Assembly: GCA_903869265.1 (NCBI GenBank) | Contig: CAIPYE010000014.1 | Location: forward strand, 186,001-250,000 | Direction of reading: 5' to 3' | DNA: 64,000 nt | DNA from: an uncultured delta proteobacterium | GTDB lineage: Bacteria; Desulfobacterota; Desulfobulbia; Desulfobulbales; Desulfurivibrionaceae | Shown: piece after piece, positions 30,906 to 38,102 of the stretch | Layout: every line of letters begins with the position of its first letter | How positions within the stretch are numbered: the stretch's first letter is position 1 | Program-made: the position numbers and the translations under genes | The notes under the pieces: generated by a model | The model's input: the letters and a program-made list of their open reading frames with translations, nothing else | What the model was told of the DNA's origin: nothing | Database searches by the model: none

Positions 30906-31651
30906 GCCATCATATTGTCGAGGTCAAGGATCTGCGCCACGTCTATCCCGACGGAACCGAGGCTCTGCGGTCCGTCTCCTTTCGGATCACCCATGGCGAA
31001 TCGGTGGCGATCATCGGCGCCAACGGGGCGGGAAAATCCACTTTGCTCCTGCATCTGAATGGATATCTGGCAACCAGCCAGGGCGCGATCCGCATCGGCG
31101 ATTTTCCTCTGAATAAAGCCACCCTGCCCGAGATTCGGCGCACGGTGGGCATGGTTTTTCAGGACCCGGACGATCAGCTGTTCATGCCCACCGTGTTTGA
31201 CGATGTGGCCTTTGGCCCGCAGAATCTGGGGTTGGATGGGGATGAGCTGGAAGAGCGGGTGCGGCAGGCCTTGGCACGGGTCGGGGCGGAGCATCTGCGC
31301 GACAAGCCGCCTTACCGGCTTTCCGGCGGGGAAAAAAAGCGGGTGGCCATTGCCACGGTGTTGGCCATGTCGCCGGATATCCTGGTCATGGATGAGCCGA
31401 CCAGCGGGCTTGATCCCTTTGCCCGACGACAACTCATGGCATTGTTGAAAGATTTTCACCACACCCGAATTTTCACCAGTCACGATCTGGATATGGTGCT
31501 GGAACTGTGCGAGCGGACCATTGTTCTGCACGAGGGGGAGGTCAGGGCCGATGGCCCGACCCTGGATATCTTTCGAAACGAACCGCTGCTTGCCGCTTGC
31601 AGGTTGGAAAAGCCCTTTGCTATGCAGGGCTGCCCGGTCTGCAATCGCTAA
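30902..31651 (+). CDS. ECF transporter ATPase (NikO/CbiO)
   Basis: 249 residues. ABC ATPase motifs in order: Walker A GANGAGKST (about 40), Q-loop MVFQDPDDQLF, signature RLSGGEKKRVAIAT, Walker B DILVMDEPTSGLDP and the switch His in FTSHDLDMVL. It powers the nickel transporter from the cytoplasmic side. Last gene of the operon: a structured repeat starts at its TAA stop and may end the transcript. Confidence 0.93.
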   Translation: MSHHIVEVKDLRHVYPDGTEALRSVSFRITHGESVAIIGANGAGKSTLLLHLNGYLATSQGAIRIGDFPLNKATLPEIRRTVGMVFQDPDDQLFMPTVFDDVAFGPQNLGLDGDELEERVRQALARVGAEHLRDKPPYRLSGGEKKRVAIATVLAMSPDILVMDEPTSGLDPFARRQLMALLKDFHHTRIFTSHDLDMVLELCERTIVLHEGEVRADGPTLDIFRNEPLLAACRLEKPFAMQGCPVCNR

Positions 31652-31817
31652 CCGTCCAGCAGCACCGCATCTGCTTCGCAGTCTCGTTCCACTCGCTTAG
31701 CTGTCATCGGCCTGCTCATGTGCAATAGCACACTTCGCAGACCTCTTGGTCTGCACTGCTGCCGACAATTGACACGCGCATCTGCGGCAGCAGCGAAGCG
31801 GCGCTGCTGAACGGTTA
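31649..31817 (+). repeat. Structured dispersed repeat, copy 2 (169 bp, longest)
   Basis: Arms 31649-31663 and 31803-31817 pair over 15 bases with one mismatch (TAACCGTCCAGCAGC), starting exactly at the TAA stop of the nikO-type gene. Two positions differ from copy 1 and both keep pairing (A:T to T:A, T:A to C:G). Inner hairpins: GCAGACC-TCTT-GGTCTGC and CTGCTGCCG...CGGCAGCAG. Two CGCATCTGC blocks flank CTGTCATCGGCCTGCTC. Confidence 0.78.
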
Positions 31818-31867
31818 TGACAGCCGGTCACCCCTTCCTTATTCTTCAGCCAGACAGGGATAGCGGC

Positions 31868-32290
31868 TTACGGGCAGCGCACCACCAGGACATTGCAGTG
31901 GGCATGTCCGATGACCCGCGCCGTGGTGCTGCCCATGAGCAGCCGCATGAGTCCGGTGCGGCCATGGGTGCCGAGCACGATCAGGTCCACCTTGCTTTTT
32001 TTTGCAGTTTCCACCAGTGATTCTTGGGCAGAAGCGGTGACGACGATTTTTGCCTCACAGGTGAGCCCGGCCTTTTTCACCTTGGCCGCCGCCAGATCCA
32101 GATCGGTGCGGGCCTTTTTTTCCATCAACTCATTTGCCTCCGGCGCCATGGCCTGGAGTTCGACATTGATTTCCGGGGCGGTCACCAGCAGGAGTTTCGC
32201 GCCCGAGTCTTTTGCCAGGGCCATCGCCTCCTTCAGCGCGCAATCACTGAATTTTGTGCCATCATAGCCAACCATGATTTTTTTATACAT
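31868..32290 (-). CDS. Universal stress protein (UspA family), copy 1
   Basis: 140 residues, single Usp domain: MYKKIMVGYDGTKFSDCAL at the N-terminus and the ATP-binding-type loop GTHGRTGLMRLLMGSTTARV near the C-terminus (G-2x-G-9x-G-S/T). About 55% identical by eye to the Usp at 35094-35516, and the start regions (GGGAGAATGCT before ATG) and promoters are shared, so the two are duplicates. Likely an ATP-binding stress protein of the cytoplasm. Confidence 0.92.
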   Translation of the reverse strand: MYKKIMVGYDGTKFSDCALKEAMALAKDSGAKLLLVTAPEINVELQAMAPEANELMEKKARTDLDLAAAKVKKAGLTCEAKIVVTASAQESLVETAKKSKVDLIVLGTHGRTGLMRLLMGSTTARVIGHAHCNVLVVRCP

Positions 32291-32370
32291 AGCATTCTCC
32301 CATGTAGATGTTTACCAACAGGACCGGTAGTGGTATTTTGCCGGGCTGGCAAAGCGGATGTCTTATAGTC

Positions 32371-32400
32371 ATTATCTGTAATCGTCAGGGCTTTTGTCAA
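32371..32400 (-). promoter_or_regulatory. Sigma-70-type promoter of usp copy 1
   Basis: On the minus strand: TTGACA, 18-base spacer, GATAAT. The same promoter with the same spacer precedes usp copy 2. Here an extra ~70 bases separate it from the ribosome site. Confidence 0.6.
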
Positions 32401-32420
32401 AACAAATATAAAAATGGGCC

Positions 32421-32493
32421 AGATCCTGGCCCTTGTTCATGGGATCCAGCACGGACTGATAGCCTGACTCAAGGTCCAGTTTCAGCATCCGGC
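32421..32493 (-). pseudogene. Remnant of a duplicated radical SAM gene
   Basis: 73 bases matching 35986-36058 of the intact radical SAM gene with about eight mismatches (translation RMLKLDLESGYQSVLDPMNKGQDL against RMLKLGLESGDQSVLDAMNKGQDL, compared piecewise). It sits directly behind a copy of the usp promoter, as the intact gene sits behind the usp2 promoter region. The flanking parts of the gene are gone, and the proton-ATPase reading frame ends inside this segment in another frame. Confidence 0.75.
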
Positions 32494-34958
32494 CTCTGGG
32501 TCTTCTCCGATGCCGGATGCTTCTCGATGGCGCGCCTGGTAAGAACCGCCTTGAGGAGATCGTTTGGGCCGAGCACGAGTACCCCGGCGCAAACGACAAT
32601 CATCGCGCTTTCGGCCAGCGGCAGCGGTCGCAATTCCCCCAGGCCAAAGAGGCCCACCAGTATCCCTGCCAACGCATCCGCCGCGATCGCCGTGGCAAAC
32701 GTCCTGCTTGGTCGAGAGGCCCAGAACAGGCGCCGTTCCCGGACAGAGATAATCGAAAAAAGCGCGAAGAACAGCAGGATTTGAAAGGTAAAGGTTTGCA
32801 GACGTCCGTCGCCGTTGTCAAGCGCAAGGCGGTTCCAGCTGAAGGCAAGCAGGCCGAGCGCCTCGACGAGCATCAAGAGCCCCAGGATGACCGAGACTCC
32901 CACCAGCGGGGCGATATCCCAGGTTTCCGGCGTTCGGGACGGATGCACCCGGTCGGTCGCCAACGCTATTTTCACGAAATCGGTCATGAATACCAGCAGA
33001 ACCATGCCCAGCGCGGAGATGACAAACTTGCCGCTGACCAGGAAGGCGATAACAACAAGGCCCGCCTTCAGGATGGTGCGGCTGACCTTGTTGATGACCC
33101 AGGTGAGCACGCGCTGGTAGATGGCTCGTCCGATTTTGACCAGATCGATGATGTTCGCAAGCCCTTCGGTGGTGAGAACGGCGCTTGCCGCTCCTTTGGC
33201 CACGTCGGATGCACCGCTGACCGCGATGCCGACTTCCGCCTGACGCAGGGCGGGCGCATCGTTCACGCCATCGCCCGTCATTCCCACTACGTGTCCGGCT
33301 GCTTGCAGGCTCTTGACCACAAGGAACTTGTCTTCGGGGAACACTTCGGCGAAGCCATCCGCGCTGACGGCCAGCTCGGACGCCCGTGACGCGGCGTCGT
33401 GCTGCATGGCGCGTAAATCCGGAGCGCGCGCTATCTCGCCCAGGCCCAGCAAGCGTGCAATCTCACGGCCGACAGGCAGCGCGTCCCCCGTGAGCATCTT
33501 CACCTGGATACCGAGGGAGCGCAGTTCCTCAATGAGGCGCTTGGAGTCGGGACGTGGCGCGTCGTAGAGATAGGCCAGGCCAACCAGCTTCAATGGGGCA
33601 TCGCCATCCGCCCGGGCGACCGCGAGGGTGCGCACTCCCTTCACCGCTTGCGCGGCGGCGGGTTCTTCCAGTCTGGCGATTGCCGCGGTATCGAGGCCCG
33701 CGAGTTCCGCAACGGTGCGCAAGGCTCCCTTTACATAGCGGCCTTCACGTCCCTCGAATTCGACAACCGCCTCGGTACGTCGCGTGGCGGCGGAAAAGGG
33801 CAGAAAGGAGAGGAGCCGCGTCCCTTGTGACGCGAAGCCATGCTCCTCCGCTGTGCGCAGGAAAGCAAGATCAATGGGGTCGGCGTTGGCCTTGTTGGAC
33901 GCCAGGGAGCCTCCCTGCATGACGTCGTTCTCGGAAAAACCGGGCAAGGGCAAAACCCCGGCAAGGGAGAGCCGGTTCATGGTGAGGGTGCCGGTTTTAT
34001 CGGCGCACAGCACATCCATGGTGGCCGCGTCCTCAACCGCATTCAGCCGGGTGATCAGAACCCCGTGGCGCGACAACTCCATGGAGCCCAGAGCCATGCT
34101 CACCGTGAACATCACCGGCAAGGCCACCGGGATCGCGCTCATCAGCACCACCAAGGCGATGGGCAGGGTGTCCAGCAGCGGCAGGCCGTTCATGATCGAC
34201 ACGGCAAGCGTCAGCGCCACCAGCGAGCCGACAATGATAAACAGCCACCTGACCACGCGGGCGATGACCTCTTCGACATGCAGTTTCGGCCGCGCGCCCT
34301 CGACGAGCTGCGTGGTGCGCCCGAAATAAGTATCCACTCCTGTCGCCACCACGACGCCGGTCGCCTCGCCTTGGCGCATGGTCGAACCCGAGTACAGCAC
34401 TTCACCGATGCCTTTCCCGATCGCCTGCGATTCGCCGGTGAGCATGGACTGGTCGATCTCCACCTCGCCCTCGATAACCTGCAGATCAGCGGGAACGAAA
34501 TCCCCCATCCGAACCCGCACCACGTCGCCCTTCACGAGAGAGTGTGCCGGGACGGCTGACCAGGTCCCGTCGCGCAACACCTTGGCCAGCACATTGAGTT
34601 GACGGCGGAGCGCCGCCACCGCCAGGGAGGCGCGCTGTTCCTGAATGAAGCTGAGGATGGCGTTGACCACCAGCAGGGATAAGGCGACCCAGAAATCGGC
34701 GCGTTTATGGAGGATGAAGGAGAGCAGGACGATCAGTTCGAGCATCCACGCGGAGAGTCCCCAGAATTTTCGGAGAAAAAGGAGGAGGGGATGTCGTTTC
34801 TTTTCCGGAACTTCGTTGGGGCCGTGACGCCGCAGTCGAGCATCGACTTCCATAGTGGAAAGCCCGACCTCACGACTGGTGCCAAGCGTATGAAGCGTAT
34901 CTGCGACTATCGCCGCAAGGGGAAGGTCTCCAGCCTCTGTGCTCCCTCTCCTGGCCAT
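32469..34958 (-). CDS. Plasma-membrane-type proton-efflux P-type ATPase (P3A)
   Basis: 829 residues from ATG 34958, preceded by TGGAGG; the frame is open further upstream without homology. Motifs: MLTGES in the actuator domain, CADKTGTLTMNRL with the phosphorylated Asp, KMLTGDALPVG, and MTGDGVNDAPALRQAEVGIAV. The N-terminal GLSxxEVxxRLxxxGPNEVPE-like start and LFLRKFWGLSAWMLELIVLLS are typical of P3A H+-ATPases. It pumps H+ out using ATP. The last residues (PDAETGP) and the stop codon are supplied by the radical SAM remnant, so the original C-terminus was altered. It reads GC-richer than its neighbours and may be acquired. Confidence 0.88.
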   Translation of the reverse strand: MARRGSTEAGDLPLAAIVADTLHTLGTSREVGLSTMEVDARLRRHGPNEVPEKKRHPLLLFLRKFWGLSAWMLELIVLLSFILHKRADFWVALSLLVVNAILSFIQEQRASLAVAALRRQLNVLAKVLRDGTWSAVPAHSLVKGDVVRVRMGDFVPADLQVIEGEVEIDQSMLTGESQAIGKGIGEVLYSGSTMRQGEATGVVVATGVDTYFGRTTQLVEGARPKLHVEEVIARVVRWLFIIVGSLVALTLAVSIMNGLPLLDTLPIALVVLMSAIPVALPVMFTVSMALGSMELSRHGVLITRLNAVEDAATMDVLCADKTGTLTMNRLSLAGVLPLPGFSENDVMQGGSLASNKANADPIDLAFLRTAEEHGFASQGTRLLSFLPFSAATRRTEAVVEFEGREGRYVKGALRTVAELAGLDTAAIARLEEPAAAQAVKGVRTLAVARADGDAPLKLVGLAYLYDAPRPDSKRLIEELRSLGIQVKMLTGDALPVGREIARLLGLGEIARAPDLRAMQHDAASRASELAVSADGFAEVFPEDKFLVVKSLQAAGHVVGMTGDGVNDAPALRQAEVGIAVSGASDVAKGAASAVLTTEGLANIIDLVKIGRAIYQRVLTWVINKVSRTILKAGLVVIAFLVSGKFVISALGMVLLVFMTDFVKIALATDRVHPSRTPETWDIAPLVGVSVILGLLMLVEALGLLAFSWNRLALDNGDGRLQTFTFQILLFFALFSIISVRERRLFWASRPSRTFATAIAADALAGILVGLFGLGELRPLPLAESAMIVVCAGVLVLGPNDLLKAVLTRRAIEKHPASEKTQRPDAETGP

Positions 34959-35093
34959 GGTGGATTGCCTCCAGTGGGATAAATTTGGGCGCGACCCGGA
35001 TTTGGCAAGGTCCGCCCCCCAGGATATTTCCACGAATCCATGTCCGGCGGTGAATTCCCAACACACGAGACGTTTGCAACGGCAACGGTCCCG

Positions 35094-35516
35094 TTACAGG
35101 CAGCGGACCACCAGGACATTGCAGGGGGCATGGCCGATGACCCGTGCCGTGGTGCCGCCCATGTCCAGACGCAAGAGAGCGGTACGGCCATAGGTGCCGA
35201 CCACAATCAGATCCACTTTGTTTTTCTCGGCCGTATCCACCAGTCCTGCATGGGCGGAGTCGGCCATCACGATTTCCGTCTTGCAGGCAACCCCTGCACT
35301 CTTCGCTTTTGTCGCGGCCTGTTCCAGGGCGGCAAATGCATTTTCCACCAGCATGTTGTTGATCTCTTGGGCTGTCTCCCTGATCATTGGGTTGATTTCA
35401 GGGACTGTCACCAACAGGATTTCGGTGCCGAACACCTTTGCCAGTCTGATCGCCTCACCCAGGGCGCAATCGCTGAATCGTGTACCATCGTAACCAACCA
35501 TGATTTTTTTATACAT
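35094..35516 (-). CDS. Universal stress protein (UspA family), copy 2
   Basis: 140 residues, single Usp domain with MYKKIMVGYDGTRFSDCAL and the nucleotide-loop region GTYGRTALLRLDMGGTTARV. It is a paralogue of the Usp at 31868-32290, ending in the nearly identical CNVLVVRC. It lies between the proton-ATPase and the radical SAM gene on the same strand, 135 bases upstream of the ATPase start. Likely an ATP-binding stress protein. Confidence 0.92.
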   Translation of the reverse strand: MYKKIMVGYDGTRFSDCALGEAIRLAKVFGTEILLVTVPEINPMIRETAQEINNMLVENAFAALEQAATKAKSAGVACKTEIVMADSAHAGLVDTAEKNKVDLIVVGTYGRTALLRLDMGGTTARVIGHAPCNVLVVRCL

Positions 35517-35533
35517 AGCATTCTCCCTTTATT

Positions 35534-35563
35534 ATTATCTGTAATCGGTGAGGATTTTGTCAA
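35534..35563 (-). promoter_or_regulatory. Sigma-70-type promoter of usp copy 2
   Basis: Minus strand TTGACA, 18-base spacer, GATAAT, then AATAAAGGGAGAATGCT and the ATG. The leader is therefore very short. It is the duplicate of the promoter at 32371-32400. Confidence 0.62.
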
Positions 35564-35597
35564 AACAAATAAAAGAAGGGTTGGGGCTTTGCAGTGT

Positions 35598-37112
35598 TCA
35601 GCAGAAAAAAGCGGCATGATTGGAGGTGAAAATGGGCGGATCGCGGTGGAGAATTTGGGCAATGGCCGGATGACGCTTGAACTCCTGGTCGAGAAATTTC
35701 CTGATTTCCTTGCGTGACCAGCCTTTGGGATGTTCGAAATCGGTGTACAGGGAGAGATCGCCCCCGTAAAATTCGCTGCGTGTCACCAAGGGCGCTTCCG
35801 GGCTGCCGAGGGGCATGTTGAACACGGCCAGATTGAGGAAGGTGATGGCTGCATGGTGGTGGACCACGAAAGCCAGGGTTCGCCTTGCTTCGGCAAGGGA
35901 TTCCGAGGGGGTGCCGAACAGCAGATAGATGTAGGTGGCGATCCCGGCCTTGGCCAAGGTGTGGAGCACCTTTTCGCTCAGGGGTAGATCCTGGCCCTTG
36001 TTCATGGCGTCCAGCACGGACTGATCCCCTGACTCAAGACCCAGCTTCAGCATTCGGCAGCCGGATCGACGCAAGGCGCGGCAAAAATCAATGTCGGCCA
36101 GCAGAGGGCTGATCCGGGCAAAGCCGTACCAATCGAGGCCCGGCGGTTCGGCGGCCAGGGCCTGCATCAGGGGTGGGCTCACCGCGTTGTCGAGAAAATG
36201 GAGCAGGGTCGGTTGGATAGGCTGGATGGCGGCTTTGAGGCTGGCTATATCCGCCAGCACCGTGGCCGGAGGAATCTGGAGGTAGGGGTTGCCTTCGGCC
36301 TTTTCCGGGCAGAACAGGCAGCGGTTCCAGTAGCAGCCCGAAGAGGCCGCGTAGGGCAGGATCAGGCCGGGGGCCAGGTACTCGGCCAGGGGCAAGCCGA
36401 GGTAGGAAGGCGTTTGAAGGCGCGGGGAAAAATCGCCGGAAAGGAGCCGAACCAGCGCTTCTTCTCCAGGCCCGGCCAGGCAATGGTCGATCAACCCGGC
36501 AAAGGGGTTGCTCCAACTCGGGCTGCGTAGCCAGGAGGTGACCAGCCCGCCTCCCAGAACCACAGGCAGCCCCGGATAGCGTTTTTTAAGAAAGCCGACC
36601 ATGGCAAAGGTGGTGGGGGCCTGGCTCAGGTAGTTCAGGGAGATGCCAACAAGTGTTGGTCGGGTCTCTTCGATGAGGGTGGGAAGCCGGGCCGCAAAGT
36701 AGGGAAAGAAGATGTTTGCCTTTGGGTTCTCGGCAGCCTGGAGAAGATCGGCACTGCTCAAGGGCGAGACCCCCTGTTCCTGGTAGTTGGCAAGGCTGAG
36801 GGTCAGGTGGTGGCGCTTGCCGGTCTGCTCCAGCACCCGGTTGACATCCGCCACTGCCCGCCGGTAGCGGGAAGGGTTTTGGTACAACTCCGGGGTGCGC
36901 AAGGCTGCCAGATTATCTTTGAGATTCCTGCCCGCGCGGAGACTCCAGGTATCTGTGCCGAGGGATGGGGCGGCGAGCAGGAACAGCTGGCCTTCCAGGT
37001 TGGCGTCCAGCAGGGTGCAGTCCAGACCATGACCACGGAGGGTCCCGGCCAGGCGGGCAATCCCGGCTGGAGGTTCGCAGGCTTTGGCGGCAGGGGGGTG
37101 GATGAGAAGCAT
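35598..37112 (-). CDS. B12-binding-type radical SAM protein
   Basis: 504 residues. The N-terminus (MLLIHPPAAKACEPPAGIARLAGTL) and the segment PVVLGGGLVT match the cobalamin-binding-like domain of this superfamily, though no DxHxxG cobalamin motif is evident. The radical SAM core begins at SSGCYWNRCLFCPEK (CxxxCxxC-type cluster, near residue 260), with GCRMLKLGLESGDQSVLD and YIYLLFGTP as later barrel strands. The substrate is unknown. It follows a terminator and precedes usp2. A 73-base duplicate fragment of it lies at 32421-32493. Confidence 0.82.
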   Translation of the reverse strand: MLLIHPPAAKACEPPAGIARLAGTLRGHGLDCTLLDANLEGQLFLLAAPSLGTDTWSLRAGRNLKDNLAALRTPELYQNPSRYRRAVADVNRVLEQTGKRHHLTLSLANYQEQGVSPLSSADLLQAAENPKANIFFPYFAARLPTLIEETRPTLVGISLNYLSQAPTTFAMVGFLKKRYPGLPVVLGGGLVTSWLRSPSWSNPFAGLIDHCLAGPGEEALVRLLSGDFSPRLQTPSYLGLPLAEYLAPGLILPYAASSGCYWNRCLFCPEKAEGNPYLQIPPATVLADIASLKAAIQPIQPTLLHFLDNAVSPPLMQALAAEPPGLDWYGFARISPLLADIDFCRALRRSGCRMLKLGLESGDQSVLDAMNKGQDLPLSEKVLHTLAKAGIATYIYLLFGTPSESLAEARRTLAFVVHHHAAITFLNLAVFNMPLGSPEAPLVTRSEFYGGDLSLYTDFEHPKGWSRKEIRKFLDQEFKRHPAIAQILHRDPPIFTSNHAAFFC

Positions 37113-37181
37113 GGGAGTGAAGATACCCGAATGCGTGCGGGAATGCGATGGGCAAGAGAGTTTGGCGCAAAGCCATCGCTG

Positions 37182-37211
37182 AAAAAAAACGGGCGCTCAA
37201 ATGAGCGCCCG
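37182..37211 (-). terminator. Rho-independent terminator after the stress operon
   Basis: Read on the minus strand, GGGCGCTCATTTGAGCGCCCG forms a nine-base perfect stem with a short loop, followed by eight T residues. It sits 33 bases after the tandem Usp stop and closes the operon transcribed from the sigma-54 promoter at 40662-40678. Confidence 0.9.
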
Positions 37212-37244
37212 CGGAAAATACTGTTGGTGGAGCAAAGCTTTTGA

Positions 37245-38099
37245 TTACAGGTGGCAGACCAGGACCGGGCAGTCTGCATAGCCGATAACCCGTTCGGTGA
37301 CGCTGCCCATGAGCAGTCTGGTCAAGCCTTTGCGTCCATGGGAACCCATGACGATAAGGCTGGCGGACATTTCCGCCGCCATGGCGGTGATGGCTTGATG
37401 GGGCTCTCCATCCCGTACGAACAGCTCCGTCTGGACGCCGAGATCACCGGCCCATTTCCGGACCTTGTCCAGAACCTTGTCCGCTTCCTGGTACAGTCCC
37501 TTCATAACTTCCTGGCCAAGGGCATAAAATTCGTCATTGGTATACACCACGGAAACGGCAGAGAGTTTTGCTTTCCGTTCCTGGGCTATTTCCAAGGCCC
37601 GGGCCAGGGCGTTGTCGCAGCAGGTTGAGCCGTCCGTGGCCAGCAGGATATTCTCCCAGGAGAGCTTGGCGGTTTCCGGAATAACCAGGACATCCTTGTT
37701 GGTATGTCCGATGACCCGGGCGGTGACGCTGCCGATCAGTGCCCGCTCCATCTTGCCCTTGCCCCGGCGGCCCATGACAATGAGATCGCAGCTCTCTTCT
37801 TCGGCGACATGGACAATCTGCTCATAGGGTTCACCCTGTTCCAGATTGGTCAGGATGTGGATTCCTTCGCGATCCGCCAGTTGTTTGGCTTCCGCCAGCA
37901 GATCCTGGCCGGAGCCGGCAATGGTTGCCTTGATATCCGTAACTCCGAGGAGTTCTAAATCTCCAAGGTAGGGGGGGACAACGGCCAGAACCTTGATCCA
38001 GCTCTTATCCTCCCTGGCAAGGTGGCTTGCCAGGGAGAGAGCGTTTTGAGCCGAGGGGGAACCGTCGTACGCAACGAGGATCTTTCGGTATTTGGCCAT
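37245..38099 (-). CDS. Tandem universal stress protein (two Usp domains)
   Basis: 284 residues with two Usp domains. Domain 1 (1-145): KYRKILVAYDGSPSAQNAL and MGRRGKGKMERALIGSVTARV. Domain 2 (150-284): ENILLATDGSTCCDNAL and MGSHGRKGLTRLLMGSVTERV. Both carry the G-2x-G-9x-GS ATP-binding-type loop. It starts three bases after the TauE/SafE stop, so it is co-transcribed with the exporter and is the last gene before the terminator. Confidence 0.92.
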   Translation of the reverse strand: MAKYRKILVAYDGSPSAQNALSLASHLAREDKSWIKVLAVVPPYLGDLELLGVTDIKATIAGSGQDLLAEAKQLADREGIHILTNLEQGEPYEQIVHVAEEESCDLIVMGRRGKGKMERALIGSVTARVIGHTNKDVLVIPETAKLSWENILLATDGSTCCDNALARALEIAQERKAKLSAVSVVYTNDEFYALGQEVMKGLYQEADKVLDKVRKWAGDLGVQTELFVRDGEPHQAITAMAAEMSASLIVMGSHGRKGLTRLLMGSVTERVIGYADCPVLVCHL

Positions 38100-38102
38100 T
38101 GC

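Noticed and set aside
15204-31817. Structured repeats considered as integron attC sites (palindromes at gene 3' ends)
   Set aside because: The required GTTRRRY/RYYYAAC core ends are not present, the flanking genes are housekeeping or operonic rather than cassettes, and no integrase is in the window.
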